A DNA stretch of 64,000 nt from Bradyrhizobium tropiciagri (GCF_018130545.1 NZ_JAFCKF010000005.1:728451-792450), one strand, 5' to 3'. Positions 8,138 to 16,720 are shown, counted from the stretch's first letter. Notes: generated from the letters alone by a model not told the origin. Numbers and translations are program-made.

Positions 8138-9403
8138 ATGATGCAGAGCCTGACCCCAATCGAAGATCGCGTGGCCGGGGAGCGCGCCCGTCCGCCAATG
8201 AACGTCCTCTTCGTCCACAATAACTTTCCAGCCCAGTATCGCCACATTGCGCGCGCACTTGCGAAGCAGCCCGGCAACAAGGTCGTCGCGGTCGGTTCGT
8301 CGACGGCGAGCACGGCGCCGGATATTCGGCTGATCAAATATTCGACGACCAAATCGGACTCCGCGCTCGTACATCCCTTTGCCCGCCGCTTCGATGTCGA
8401 ATCGCGGCGGGCCGAGGAGGTTCTGTATGCGCTGTCGTCGCTGTCGGGGCAGGGCTTCGTGCCCGACCTGATCTTCGCGCATCCCGGTTGGGGCGAGACG
8501 CTGCCGTTGCGCACGATGTTTCCGCGTGCGCGGATCATCCTGTATTGCGAATTCTACTACGGCTCGGAGGGCAGGGACGTCGGCTTCGATCCCGAGTTTC
8601 CGATGACCGGCCTCGACGGCAATGTCGCACTTCACTTGAAGAATGCGACCACGCTGCTGGCGCTCACCGAATGCGATTCCGGCGTTTCGCCGACGCCATG
8701 GCAAAGGTCGACCTTTCCCCGCGAGTTCCAGAGCAAGATCGAGGTGATCCACGAGGGCGTCGACACCGACGAGGTGAAGCCCAATCCGGTCGCGCGGTTT
8801 CTGCTTCCGAACGGCGCGACACTCTCGGCCGACGACGAGGTGATCACCTACGTCTCGCGCAATCTGGAGCCGGTGCGCGGCTTCCACATCTTCATGCGAT
8901 CGCTGCCGAAGATTATGGCGGCGCGGCCCAATGCGCAGGTGGTGATCGTCGGTGGTGCCGGAACGTCCTACGGGGCGAATCCGCCGAAGGGCTCGAGCTG
9001 GAAGTCGATGTTCCTGGACGAGATCAGGTCGGACATCGACCTGCGCCGCGTGCATTTCCTCGGCCGGATTCCGCGGGACCAATATCTCGCACTGCTGCAG
9101 ATCTCTTCGGTGCACGTCTATCTGACCTACCCCTTCGTGCTGTCATGGTCGCTGCTGGAGGCCATGAGCGCGGGGTGTGCGGTGGTGGCGTCCGACACCG
9201 CTCCGCTGCGCGACATCATCTCGGACGGCAACGGCCTGCTGGCGCCGTTTTTTGATATTGATGCGCTGTCGGATCAGGTAATCTCGGTGCTGACACGGCC
9301 CAAGGCCTTCAAAAAGATGCGAATGAAGGCGAGAAGCTTCGTGAGGGACAATTACGACGCGAAACGGGTCTGTCTGCCCAGGATGCTGACGCTCGTTGGA
9401 TGA
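8138..9403 (+). CDS. Family-4 glycosyltransferase
   Basis: A retaining GT-B glycosyltransferase of about 421 residues. The N-terminal domain begins MNVLFVHNNFPAQYRHI, and HPGWGE sits near residue 115. The family-4 C-terminal nucleotide-sugar domain shows TYVSRNLEPVRGFHIF, VIVGG, VHFLGRIP, and LLEAMSAGCAVVASDTAPLRDII, the E-x7-E type catalytic region. The ORF begins with two ATGs at 8138 and 8141, but a start at ATG 8198 (MNVLF) is equally plausible because the extra 20 residues are not family-like. ATG 8198 would give about 401 residues. The ParA-type gene follows after 57 bp on the same strand. Donor and acceptor are not predictable; polysaccharide assembly is likely from context. Confidence 0.85.
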   Translation: MMQSLTPIEDRVAGERARPPMNVLFVHNNFPAQYRHIARALAKQPGNKVVAVGSSTASTAPDIRLIKYSTTKSDSALVHPFARRFDVESRRAEEVLYALSSLSGQGFVPDLIFAHPGWGETLPLRTMFPRARIILYCEFYYGSEGRDVGFDPEFPMTGLDGNVALHLKNATTLLALTECDSGVSPTPWQRSTFPREFQSKIEVIHEGVDTDEVKPNPVARFLLPNGATLSADDEVITYVSRNLEPVRGFHIFMRSLPKIMAARPNAQVVIVGGAGTSYGANPPKGSSWKSMFLDEIRSDIDLRRVHFLGRIPRDQYLALLQISSVHVYLTYPFVLSWSLLEAMSAGCAVVASDTAPLRDIISDGNGLLAPFFDIDALSDQVISVLTRPKAFKKMRMKARSFVRDNYDAKRVCLPRMLTLVG

Positions 9404-9460
9404 AGGTGTCCTCCCGCGCACCCATCGTGATCGCGCGGGGGATCACGCCAGGAGTTTGCG

Positions 9461-10123
9461 ATGCCGCTTGTCATTTCGGTTGCCCAGCGCAAGGGCGGGG
9501 TCGGCAAGACGACTCTCGCGGTCTTGCTGGCCGCGGAACTGGACCGGCGCACCGGCGTGGTGGGACTGGTCGACGCCGACTCGCAGGCATCCGCCTGTCA
9601 TTGGGCCGAGCCCGGCAATCTGTCGTTCCCGGTCTACCAGCTTGATCCGGAAACCCGCCCCGTGGCCGAATGGGCCAAGCTGATGCGGCAGATTCCGCAT
9701 CAGATCATCGTGGTGGACTCCGCCCCCAACGATCGGGTGCTCGGCGCCGTGCTCGCGGTCGCCAATATCGTGCTGATGCCGTGTACGCCGTCCGGCCTCG
9801 ACATCGAGGCCACCGCGCGGACGCTCGACATCGTACGCGAGGTCCGTGCCGCGCGGCGCACCGCGCTCCGTGCCATGATCGTGCCGAACCGCGTCGACCA
9901 GCGCACCCTTGAAGGCCAGCAATTGATCGAGGAGCTGGATACGCTCGACGAGGAGATCGGGCCGATGATCGGAAGCCGCTCGGCCTATGTGCGCGCCGTC
10001 GCACTCGGCCAATCGGTGGCCGATTTCGCCGGCGGGACCCCCGCCGATCTCGAGATCAAGATGCTCGCCGACCTCGTCATGAACTGGTGCGGGATCGCGC
10101 CCAGGCAACGCGTGACCAGTTAA
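9461..10123 (+). CDS. Orphan ParA/MinD-type P-loop ATPase
   Basis: A 220-residue deviant Walker-A ATPase. KGGVGKTT is at residues 11-18, the A' motif is VDADSQASA near 39-47, and the B-type strand is IIVVDSAP near 82-89. These define the ParA/MinD family, which dimerises on ATP and positions cargo on the nucleoid or membrane. The start ATG 9461 has AGGAG at 9450-9454. No parB, minC/minE or origin is adjacent; the neighbours are a GT4 glycosyltransferase upstream (57 bp gap) and a cysteine peptidase downstream. An orphan ParA of this size in a polysaccharide region may localise a synthesis machine, as BcsQ does in cellulose synthesis (inference by analogy). The family call is firm; the role is unknown. 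Confidence 0.85.
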   Translation: MPLVISVAQRKGGVGKTTLAVLLAAELDRRTGVVGLVDADSQASACHWAEPGNLSFPVYQLDPETRPVAEWAKLMRQIPHQIIVVDSAPNDRVLGAVLAVANIVLMPCTPSGLDIEATARTLDIVREVRAARRTALRAMIVPNRVDQRTLEGQQLIEELDTLDEEIGPMIGSRSAYVRAVALGQSVADFAGGTPADLEIKMLADLVMNWCGIAPRQRVTS

Positions 10124-10455
10124 CAGATCGCGCCGGCGCCTTCACGTCGGGCTAACCATGCCTGCACGGGAACGGGAATATCCCGCGCCGCAACCGGCCC
10201 CGCATCTGATCGCCGCGTCGGCGGGAACCGCGGCGAAAAGCCCGAAAAGACGACAGATCTGCCATCCGTCGTGCATCGCAACCCCGATGTGGGCGTTATC
10301 ATTGGCAACCGATAAGCCTGCCGGCGCAGCCAACGCCGCTTGGTTAACCGACTGCGCGCGCGCACCGTCGCATTTGAAGCAAATGCCGCCGCGCGCTTGA
10401 GCCGAAGCGCAAGACATTTCCCGTAGATGCTTCCCGTCACGGTGGGGAGTGAAGA
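10124..10455. other. Intergenic region without a convincing gene
   Basis: These 332 bp separate the ParA-type ATPase from the transglutaminase-like peptidase. Short open frames on both strands (10158-10400 and 10142-10417) have no ribosome binding site and no family-like sequence. The last 15 bp contain GGGGAG at 10443-10448, the ribosome binding site of the next gene. No clear hairpin or repeat was seen. Confidence 0.5.
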
Positions 10456-11085
10456 ATGTACAGCGTCAAGAAGGTGATGGCCCTGGTTCTGGCCATCGTC
10501 GCGCTCGGGACCAGCGCACGGGATACGCAGGCCGCAATGATCGGCTTTCCGCTGCCGCTGCGCGGCGCGATCGAGCAGATCCGCTTCAGCGAGCCGACGC
10601 TGGCGCCGATGGCCTACACCATGTTCTGCATGCGCTATGCCGACGAATGCAAGCAGCAGCCGCGCAGCCGCACGGTGTTCCGCGGCGGCGCGACGCGTCT
10701 GACCAAGCAGCGCATCACCGACCTGATCGAGATCAATGCGTCGGTCAATCGCCAGATCGCTCCGCAGCGCAACGAGCGCGGCCTCGCCGGCGAGGAATGG
10801 CTGATCAATCCGGCGCGCGGCGATTGCAACGACTATGCCGTCAGCAAGCGCCACGAGCTGCTGGCGCGCGGTTGGCCGATGCGCAATCTGCTGCTCAGCG
10901 AAGTGGTGACCTCCTGGGGCGAGCATCATCTCGTGCTGGTGGTCCGCGCCAAGGGCGGCGACATCGTGCTCGACAATCTCAATGCGCAGATCCGCAGCTG
11001 GTCGCAGGCGCGCTATCGCTGGGTCAGGATGCAGACCCCTGATAACCCCGATCACTGGGCCGCGGTCGCGCAGGCCGGCGTCTGA
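10456..11085 (+). CDS. Exported transglutaminase-like cysteine peptidase (BTLCP family)
   Basis: The product is 209 residues. A hydrophobic signal sequence occupies residues 5-27 (VMALVLAIVALG...AQA-type cleavage after DTQA), indicating export. The mature part shows the BTLCP (DUF920) catalytic triad: Cys124 in GDCNDYA, His157/158 in GEHHLVLVV, and Asp173 in VLDNL. Family members such as LapG are periplasmic proteases that cleave adhesins under c-di-GMP control, but many short members have unknown targets, and no lapD-like gene is next to this one. GGGGAG at 10443-10448 supports the ATG at 10456. A strong terminator follows at 11112-11144, so the gene probably ends a transcription unit. The family is confident; the substrate is unknown. 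Confidence 0.85.
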   Translation: MYSVKKVMALVLAIVALGTSARDTQAAMIGFPLPLRGAIEQIRFSEPTLAPMAYTMFCMRYADECKQQPRSRTVFRGGATRLTKQRITDLIEINASVNRQIAPQRNERGLAGEEWLINPARGDCNDYAVSKRHELLARGWPMRNLLLSEVVTSWGEHHLVLVVRAKGGDIVLDNLNAQIRSWSQARYRWVRMQTPDNPDHWAAVAQAGV

Positions 11086-11111
11086 ATCTGCAAAGTTGAC
11101 CCCATCGAACG

Positions 11112-11144
11112 TGGCGCGGCGAGGCATTTCGCCGCGCCATTTTT
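11112..11144 (+). terminator. Rho-independent terminator
   Basis: A perfect 11-bp stem, TGGCGCGGCGA (11112-11122) and TCGCCGCGCCA (11129-11139), with a 6-nt loop, is followed directly by TTTTT at 11140-11144. It ends transcription of the cysteine peptidase gene. Confidence 0.92.
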
Positions 11145-11243
11145 CATGAGGGATGATGACGATCGCAACGTCACTGCGCCCACATTCCGGAACGATTGGC
11201 GGCTTGACCAGTTAATTTCAATCACCTCCATCGAGGCATCGTC

Positions 11244-11501
11244 ATGAAGCTGGCCGGCCTATTTGCGATCGCGACGCTGGCGGTTGCCGCCGCGGGCCCC
11301 GTGCTTGCGCAGGGCACCGGGCAGACCATGCAGGGCGGATCCCGCTACTCGATCGACGGACCGGGCGGCGGCGTTCCGACGGCGCGGCCGCAGGCGACCC
11401 GGCCGGTCCCGCCGGCAACACCGGTTTACCCTTACGGCAGAGCGCCGCGCCAGGTGCCGCCGGTGGGACAACAGACCAACGTCCCGCTGGGGTCGCGTTA
11501 A
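11244..11501 (+). CDS. Small secreted proline-rich protein
   Basis: An 85-residue product with a clear Sec signal peptide: MK, hydrophobic LAGLFAIATLAVAAAG, and a likely cleavage after VLAQ near residue 23. The rest is glycine- and proline-rich (VPTARPQATRPVPPATPVYPYG) without cysteines or a recognisable domain. GAGG at 11233-11236 supports the ATG at 11244. It stands alone between a terminator upstream and galE 140 bp downstream. It is probably periplasmic or outer-surface. I do not recognise the family, and short proline-rich secreted proteins of this kind are usually annotated hypothetical. Confidence 0.7.
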   Translation: MKLAGLFAIATLAVAAAGPVLAQGTGQTMQGGSRYSIDGPGGGVPTARPQATRPVPPATPVYPYGRAPRQVPPVGQQTNVPLGSR

Positions 11502-11640
11502 CCCTCACGTCCGCGCGCAATCGGGGCGGTCTTAACGCTATTCGCATCGCCGTTTTGCCGCGCCAGACGGAATGTCGTACCCATGCAGGCACTGCGTCTG
11601 TTGAGACGCAGGATTGGTCCGCGCAGGGACGACATTTTCA

Positions 11641-12636
11641 ATGACGAGCAAGGGTTCGATACTGATCACGGGCGGTGCGGGATATATCGGGTCCCACTGC
11701 GCCAAGGCCGTCGCCGCGGCCGGATTTGTTCCGGTCGTCTACGACAATCTGTCGACCGGTCATCGCAACTTCGTGCAATGGGGACCGTTGGTCGTCGGCG
11801 ACGTCGCCGATCACGACAAGATCACCGCCACGATCCGCGCGCACGATGTGCTCGCCGTGATGCATTTCGCCGCGTTCAGTGCGGTCGGCGAGTCCGTGGC
11901 GGATCCGCAGAAATACTTCACCAACAACGTCGCCGGCACGCTCGGCCTGCTGCGTGGTATGCGCGAAGCGGGCTGCGACCGTCTGGTGTTTTCCTCGACC
12001 GGCGCGGTCTATGGCAATGCCGGGCGCGATCCGATTCCGGAGAGCGCCGCGGGGCCGACCGTCAATCCCTACGGCCGCTCCAAATACATGATCGAGCAGA
12101 TCCTGGCCGATTATCGCGCGGCCTATCAATTCAACTCGGTCTGCCTGCGCTATTTCAACGCCTGCGGCGCCGATGCCTCCGGCAGCATCGGCGAGCTGCG
12201 TGATCCCGAAACGCATTTGATCCCGCGCGCGCTGATGGCGCTCTTGGGGCACGTGCCGGATTTCGCGATCTTCGGCGAGGACTACGAGACGCCCGACGGC
12301 ACCGCTGTGCGCGACTACATCCATGTCGACGATCTCGCCGCCGCCCATATCGCCGCGCTCGAACTGCTGCTGAAGGGCGACGCCGGTGGCGTGTTCAACC
12401 TCGGCACCGGCACCGGCTATTCGGTGCGCGAGGTGCTCGACGCGATCCGCGCCGAGACCGGCGAAGCGGTGCCGAGCGTGGTGCGCGAACGTCGGGCCGG
12501 CGATCCGCCGATCCTGGTCGCCGATCCCTCGAAGTCGGAAAGCGGCCTCGGCTTCAAGGCCAGCCGCTCCGATCTCGGCTATATCATTCGTTCGGCCTGG
12601 GCCTGGCATCAGAAGGCGCATCCGCGACGGCGCTAA
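11641..12636 (+). CDS. galE: UDP-glucose 4-epimerase
   Basis: It interconverts UDP-glucose and UDP-galactose through a tightly bound NAD, supplying galactose for glycans. The 331-residue product has the N-terminal NAD motif ITGGAGYIGS at residues 8-17, VYDNLSTG near 35, SSTGAVYG containing the catalytic serine region, and the YxxxK pair Tyr144-Lys148 in PYGRSKYM. RYFNACGA and RDYIHVDDLA are further family signatures. The start is set at ATG 11641, where MTSKGSILITGGAGY matches the family, rather than the in-frame GTG at 11614. AGGGA lies about 11 bp upstream of the chosen ATG. It converges on the UbiA-type gene 18 bp away. Galactose-specific 4-epimerase is the best call; a related uronate epimerase is a lesser possibility. 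Confidence 0.93.
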   Translation: MTSKGSILITGGAGYIGSHCAKAVAAAGFVPVVYDNLSTGHRNFVQWGPLVVGDVADHDKITATIRAHDVLAVMHFAAFSAVGESVADPQKYFTNNVAGTLGLLRGMREAGCDRLVFSSTGAVYGNAGRDPIPESAAGPTVNPYGRSKYMIEQILADYRAAYQFNSVCLRYFNACGADASGSIGELRDPETHLIPRALMALLGHVPDFAIFGEDYETPDGTAVRDYIHVDDLAAAHIAALELLLKGDAGGVFNLGTGTGYSVREVLDAIRAETGEAVPSVVRERRAGDPPILVADPSKSESGLGFKASRSDLGYIIRSAWAWHQKAHPRRR

Positions 12637-12654
12637 CCAATCGCGCTAGCGGCT

Positions 12655-13641
12655 TCATTCCAGCGTGATGTAATGCTGCTCCGCCAGCCGCGCGAGGAAC
12701 GGCATGTCGACAAAGCTCGTCACCAGAAAGACAGCAACCAGCGCCAGCACGGTCAGCATCAGGCCGCGCTCGCCATAGAGCTTCTCGGGCTTCTGCGCCG
12801 ATGACCCCGGCGCTGTCGACATCGAGAAGTAGGTGGTGAACAGCATCACCACCAGCGGCATCGCGAGGATGTATTCGATGCGGTATTTCACCAGGAAGAC
12901 CGACAGGAAGAACACCGAGAACAGCGAATAGCTGAGGCAGGAGGCGGTCAGCGACACCTCGGTATAGTCGGCAAAGCTCGCGCGGTAGCGCGCCAAAAGC
13001 TCCCGGCCATGAGATGCGGCGATCTCGCGATATTCGGACAGCCGCTTGGCGGCCATCAGGAATGCGCCGCCGAACCAGTAGCACAGGATCACCGAGCCCG
13101 GCGGCAGCGAGGTCGGGTCGATCATCGCCCAGCCGATCAACAGCCGCAGCGGATTGTTGACGGACTCCGAGATGACGTCGAAATAGGCCTTGTCCTTGCT
13201 GCGCAGCGGCGGGACGTTATAGACGATGCCTTGAAGTGCAAAGATGCTGGTCGCAAACAGCATCAGGCGGCTGCTCGCGGATGCGCAGACGAGGCCAACC
13301 GTGACCAGCAGCAGCCATTCGAGACCGATGATCTTGCCGTCCATGGCGCTCTGCACCGCGGAGCGCTGCGACTTGGTCGGGTGATGCCGGTCGAAGTCGC
13401 GGTCGAACCATTCGTTGATCACGTAATTGGCCGACGCGATGCAGATCGCGGCCAAGAGGCCGAGGAGGATGGAGGCGGCAAGGTGATCGCCTCTCGCGCC
13501 GCGCAACAGCCCGGCGAGGATGATCCCGGGAAGGATGAAGATGTGCTTGGTGCTGTGATCGAGCCGCAGGATCGCGAGATACTGCCGGATGCCCGCGGCA
13601 GGCGGCTTGCTCGCTTCGACCTTGCTGTCCATCAGCGCCAT
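12655..13641 (-). CDS. UbiA-family prenyltransferase resembling decaprenyl-phosphate phosphoribosyltransferase
   Basis: A 328-residue polytopic membrane protein with about eight hydrophobic segments. The first aspartate-rich motif reads NEWFDRDFDRHHPTKS (residues 77-92). The HPTK tail and the later AAKRLSEYRE segment resemble DPPR synthase (Rv3806c/NoeC type), which joins PRPP to a polyprenyl phosphate, more than ubiquinone-pathway UbiA. The second motif region is YNVPPLRSKDKAYFDV. The asparagine-glutamate variant (NE instead of ND) is unusual. The gene directly follows the GT-C-type gene 13666-15300 (24 bp), so a lipid-linked sugar made here could feed that enzyme. The UbiA family is firm; the DPPR-like function is an inference from motif resemblance. 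Confidence 0.78.
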   Translation of the reverse strand: MALMDSKVEASKPPAAGIRQYLAILRLDHSTKHIFILPGIILAGLLRGARGDHLAASILLGLLAAICIASANYVINEWFDRDFDRHHPTKSQRSAVQSAMDGKIIGLEWLLLVTVGLVCASASSRLMLFATSIFALQGIVYNVPPLRSKDKAYFDVISESVNNPLRLLIGWAMIDPTSLPPGSVILCYWFGGAFLMAAKRLSEYREIAASHGRELLARYRASFADYTEVSLTASCLSYSLFSVFFLSVFLVKYRIEYILAMPLVVMLFTTYFSMSTAPGSSAQKPEKLYGERGLMLTVLALVAVFLVTSFVDMPFLARLAEQHYITLE

Positions 13642-13665
13642 CGCGCGGTTCCTTGTCCTGATCGC

Positions 13666-15300
13666 CTAATTGAGGAGGTAGACGTCGAAGCTCTCGTCGG
13701 TCTTCGCCGGGTCGAAGCGGCGGATCATCGTGGTCGCTGCGCGGAAATCGCTGATCTCCGCGGCTGAGGCGTGGAACGTTCGCCAGTCCTTGCCTTCGTC
13801 ATAGGTCTGGTCCGGCGTGATCTCATCGAGCCGGTAGGCCAGCAGGATGATGACGGGCGCACCACGCGTGTCGTGGAGCTCGCGGGCCAGTCGCAGCGTC
13901 TCGCCGAGATCGCTGTCCATCCTGCCCTTGCGCGAGAAGATCACGACGCTGCGGAACCTGTGGTCGCGCGCGAGATAGAGCGGGTTCTTGACGTAGTAGG
14001 GCAGCGCCTCGACCAGATATTCCGGCTCGCTGAGGATGATTGCGTCGGTGAGATCAGGGCGTGAGGCGATCAGGCGGCCCAGATCGGCGCTGCGGCTTGC
14101 GACCACGCCGCTGACGGCATTGCGCAGATCGTTGATGCCTGCGGCGGTCTGGATCGCCAGCACCAGCAGCAGCGAGATGAGTCCGATTGCCGGCAGCAGT
14201 CCGGCGGATGCCGCAGTGATCTTGCTCCAGCCGATCCAGTACATCGCGATCAGGAAGCACAGAAAGACCGCGGCGTGGCGGTAGGCGCCGTTCGCGGCGA
14301 CCGCGAAGAACAGCGATGTCAGCAACAGCGCGGCGATGGCGGCGAGAAAGGCTGGCCGCCGCGGCAATAGCCCGAGCGTCGCACCGAACAGCAGGGCCGA
14401 TCCTGCGATTCCCGGCAGCAGATTGGCAAACAGCGCGCCGAGCGACGTCGCGCCGGGGTTCACCAGCGACAGGATTGCGGCCGTCAGCGGAGACGCGTGC
14501 GACCAGTCCCGGGCCGCGGCATCATTATAGGTCGGAAGCATCGTCACGGCGCAGATCGCGACGCCGATCGTGGCGATGATCGCATTGACTACAAAATTGG
14601 TCAGGTGCGGCGACCAGCGCCAGCCGTGAACCTCGAGCAGGTCGAGCAGCCAGAACAGTAGCAAGGCGCCGACCATGATCGCGCCGACGACATTGGTGTT
14701 GGCGAGCAGGAACAGCAGCACGCCGAGCACGACGCCGCGGTCGCGGTGTACGGGATAGCAGGCGGCGATCGCGAACAGGAACAGCGCCGAGATGCCGTAA
14801 TTCCTCGCCATCACGACATATTCGAACAGCAGCGCGTGGCCGGTGATCAGCAGCAGGACCAGCGGCCGCGGAAATGGCGACCGGAAGATCAGCAGCGCGA
14901 CCGTGACGAGCCCGATCGCGAAGGCAACACCGGGCAGCACCTCGACCCGGCCGACCGCGGCATGCGCGCCGCGTAGCAGCAGATACCAGAGAGCAGGGTG
15001 GCCTTCGCCGTGCAGCCCTCGCAGCATCGCGATCACGTCGTCGCCATCAAGGGCGATGGTGAGCGCGCGGACCTCGTCGCGCCACATCACGTGACGGGAA
15101 ATCTGGAAGCCGACCAGCGCGATCCATCCCGCCAACAGCAGGAGGTCCGGCCAGGACCGGCGGTCCCGCTTCGGCGCGAACAACCAGTCGTCCAGGATTT
15201 GCAAAGAACGGGTCAATGAATCCTGCTGTGCCCTGGAACGGTAACGCCGGACCGCGGCGCCATCTGCGGTTTCGTCATTTGTGTTAACAGTAAAAGCCAC
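13666..15300 (-). CDS. Polytopic GT-C-type glycosyltransferase-like membrane protein
   Basis: The 544-residue product has about 9-11 transmembrane helices in residues 50-400, then a soluble C-terminal domain of about 130 residues. WRDEVRALT near residue 72 puts an acidic pair in the first periplasmic loop, and GEGHPALWYLLL follows near 95-106. This arrangement is typical of GT39/GT83-like enzymes that use polyprenyl-phosphate sugars. The start is GTG 15298-15300, and no better internal start is apparent. It is upstream of, and probably co-transcribed with, the UbiA/DPPR-like gene. Together they could make and use a lipid-linked pentose (inference). The divergent gene 15342 begins 41 bp away. 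GT-C membership rests on topology and two short motifs, so other integral membrane functions remain possible. Confidence 0.65.
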   Translation of the reverse strand: MAFTVNTNDETADGAAVRRYRSRAQQDSLTRSLQILDDWLFAPKRDRRSWPDLLLLAGWIALVGFQISRHVMWRDEVRALTIALDGDDVIAMLRGLHGEGHPALWYLLLRGAHAAVGRVEVLPGVAFAIGLVTVALLIFRSPFPRPLVLLLITGHALLFEYVVMARNYGISALFLFAIAACYPVHRDRGVVLGVLLFLLANTNVVGAIMVGALLLFWLLDLLEVHGWRWSPHLTNFVVNAIIATIGVAICAVTMLPTYNDAAARDWSHASPLTAAILSLVNPGATSLGALFANLLPGIAGSALLFGATLGLLPRRPAFLAAIAALLLTSLFFAVAANGAYRHAAVFLCFLIAMYWIGWSKITAASAGLLPAIGLISLLLVLAIQTAAGINDLRNAVSGVVASRSADLGRLIASRPDLTDAIILSEPEYLVEALPYYVKNPLYLARDHRFRSVVIFSRKGRMDSDLGETLRLARELHDTRGAPVIILLAYRLDEITPDQTYDEGKDWRTFHASAAEISDFRAATTMIRRFDPAKTDESFDVYLLN

Positions 15301-15341
15301 CTACAATGTTGTAACATTATGGGCAATCCAGGCTAACATTT

Positions 15342-16490
15342 ATGACGTCGACGCCGGCCCAGAGGACGTTTGGGGATATCAGCCCTGCGCATCCCGAAGT
15401 GGAGTTCGCGCTGGTGCTGGCGCGGACCATCGATTCCGTGAATGCCGACCCGCAGCAGCTGCGCAGCGCGGTCTACGAGCTTGCGCGGCAGAAGCTGCAG
15501 CAACTCGCGCATGAGGATCCCAAGGAAAAAGCCCGTCTGATGCAGGCGCTGGAAGTCGCGATCGAGGGCGTCGAGGCGCATACCAGGGATAACCTGGTCG
15601 AAAGGTTCTCGGTGCCGCCCGCGCGAGCGCTACCCGCCTTTCTGGAGGCGGCGGGCGCCGCGCGGCGGATCGAGGGGCCGCAGCGGATCGATGCCGAGGA
15701 GGCCTTCGTCACCACGCTCGAGCGCGCCGAACTGCCGCGCCGGCCGCGCTGGTCGTCGTCGGCGCCGCTGCGTTACGTCGCGATGCTGGGCTTCTTTGCG
15801 CTGATCGCGGCCGTCGTCCTGCTCCAGCAACGCGGCGTGTCATTGGCGGCAGCGCGCGCGATGATCGCGGGAACGCTCGCGCCGGTGCCGGTTGAAAGCC
15901 AAAAGCCTGCAGTCGTTGCGGCGGTGCCGGCGCCGGCCGTGCCCGTCGCGCCGCCGGCACCGAAACGGCCGTTGCCGACCGCCTATGGCGTGTACGCCGA
16001 GAGCGGCGGCAAGCTCTACGAGCTGCAACTGATCCAGGGGCGCGCACCCGATCCGCGCATCGCGATTTCAGCTGCGATCACCAAGCCGAGCGAGACCGCA
16101 CTGCCTGACGGCCATCTTCGCTTCATTGTGTTCCGGCGCGAGGGCGCTGGCGGCGCCTCCGATCCGATCGACGTCCGCCTGATCGCGCGCGTGACCCAGC
16201 AGACCACGTTCGATGCGGCCGGCAAGCCGGTGGTGTCGTCTGATGACGACACCTGGGTGATCCGCAACATCTCGATCCCGTTCCGCGCCGCGCCGCTCAG
16301 CGAGGACCCGCAAATGTTCGAGGTCCAGCCGCGCGACGACGCGCCGCTGTCGCCGGGACGCTACGCGCTGATCCTGAAGGCGCAGGCCTATGATTTCACG
16401 GTCGAGGGCGCGGTGACCGACAAGCGGCACTGTTTGCAGCGGCTGGCGGCCGCGAATGGCGTGTTCTACTCGGAATGCGAGAAGCCGTGA
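15342..16490 (+). CDS. Hypothetical single-pass membrane protein
   Basis: The family is not recognised. The 382-residue product has an alpha-helical, charged cytoplasmic part (residues 1-140, with ELARQKLQQLAHEDPKEKA) and one transmembrane helix near 146-165 (VAMLGFFALIAAVVLL). A proline/alanine-rich spacer (about 185-215) and a beta-rich C-terminal domain (220-382) follow, the latter presumably periplasmic and holding two cysteines near the end. This topology resembles anti-sigma or regulatory membrane proteins only loosely. ATG 15342 gives MTSTPAQRTFGD. The downstream small gene 16475-16720 overlaps its end by 16 bp, suggesting translational coupling. It is divergent from the GT-C gene. Confidence 0.7.
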   Translation: MTSTPAQRTFGDISPAHPEVEFALVLARTIDSVNADPQQLRSAVYELARQKLQQLAHEDPKEKARLMQALEVAIEGVEAHTRDNLVERFSVPPARALPAFLEAAGAARRIEGPQRIDAEEAFVTTLERAELPRRPRWSSSAPLRYVAMLGFFALIAAVVLLQQRGVSLAAARAMIAGTLAPVPVESQKPAVVAAVPAPAVPVAPPAPKRPLPTAYGVYAESGGKLYELQLIQGRAPDPRIAISAAITKPSETALPDGHLRFIVFRREGAGGASDPIDVRLIARVTQQTTFDAAGKPVVSSDDDTWVIRNISIPFRAAPLSEDPQMFEVQPRDDAPLSPGRYALILKAQAYDFTVEGAVTDKRHCLQRLAAANGVFYSECEKP

Positions 16491-16720
16491 GCGGCGCGGC
16501 CATCCGGTTCGGCGTCGTGCTGGCGCTGTTGCTGTCGTCGCGTGCCGCCATCGCAGCCCCCGATGCCGAGACGGCGAAGCGGTGCCTGCGCGCGGCCTAC
16601 ATGGTCTATCCGTACAAGCGGCCGGGGGCGGCGCCGATGAATGGCGACCGGCTGAATTTCTTTCAGCAATGCATGGCGCAGGAGAGCACCAAGTCCGCGG
16701 AAGCGCCCAAGCGCGATTGA
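16475..16720 (+). CDS. Small exported protein
   Basis: An 81-residue product whose N-terminus has a signal peptide (FGVVLALLLSSRAAIAA, cleavage likely after AIAA near residue 28). The mature part is about 53 residues with two cysteines (KRCLRAAYM, FQQCMAQES) that could form a disulfide in the periplasm. It overlaps the end of the preceding gene by 16 bp when ATG 16475 is used; a GTG at 16487 is an alternative start. No family is recognised. The operon arrangement with the membrane protein 15342-16490 suggests a shared function. Confidence 0.65.
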   Translation: MREAVSGAAIRFGVVLALLLSSRAAIAAPDAETAKRCLRAAYMVYPYKRPGAAPMNGDRLNFFQQCMAQESTKSAEAPKRD

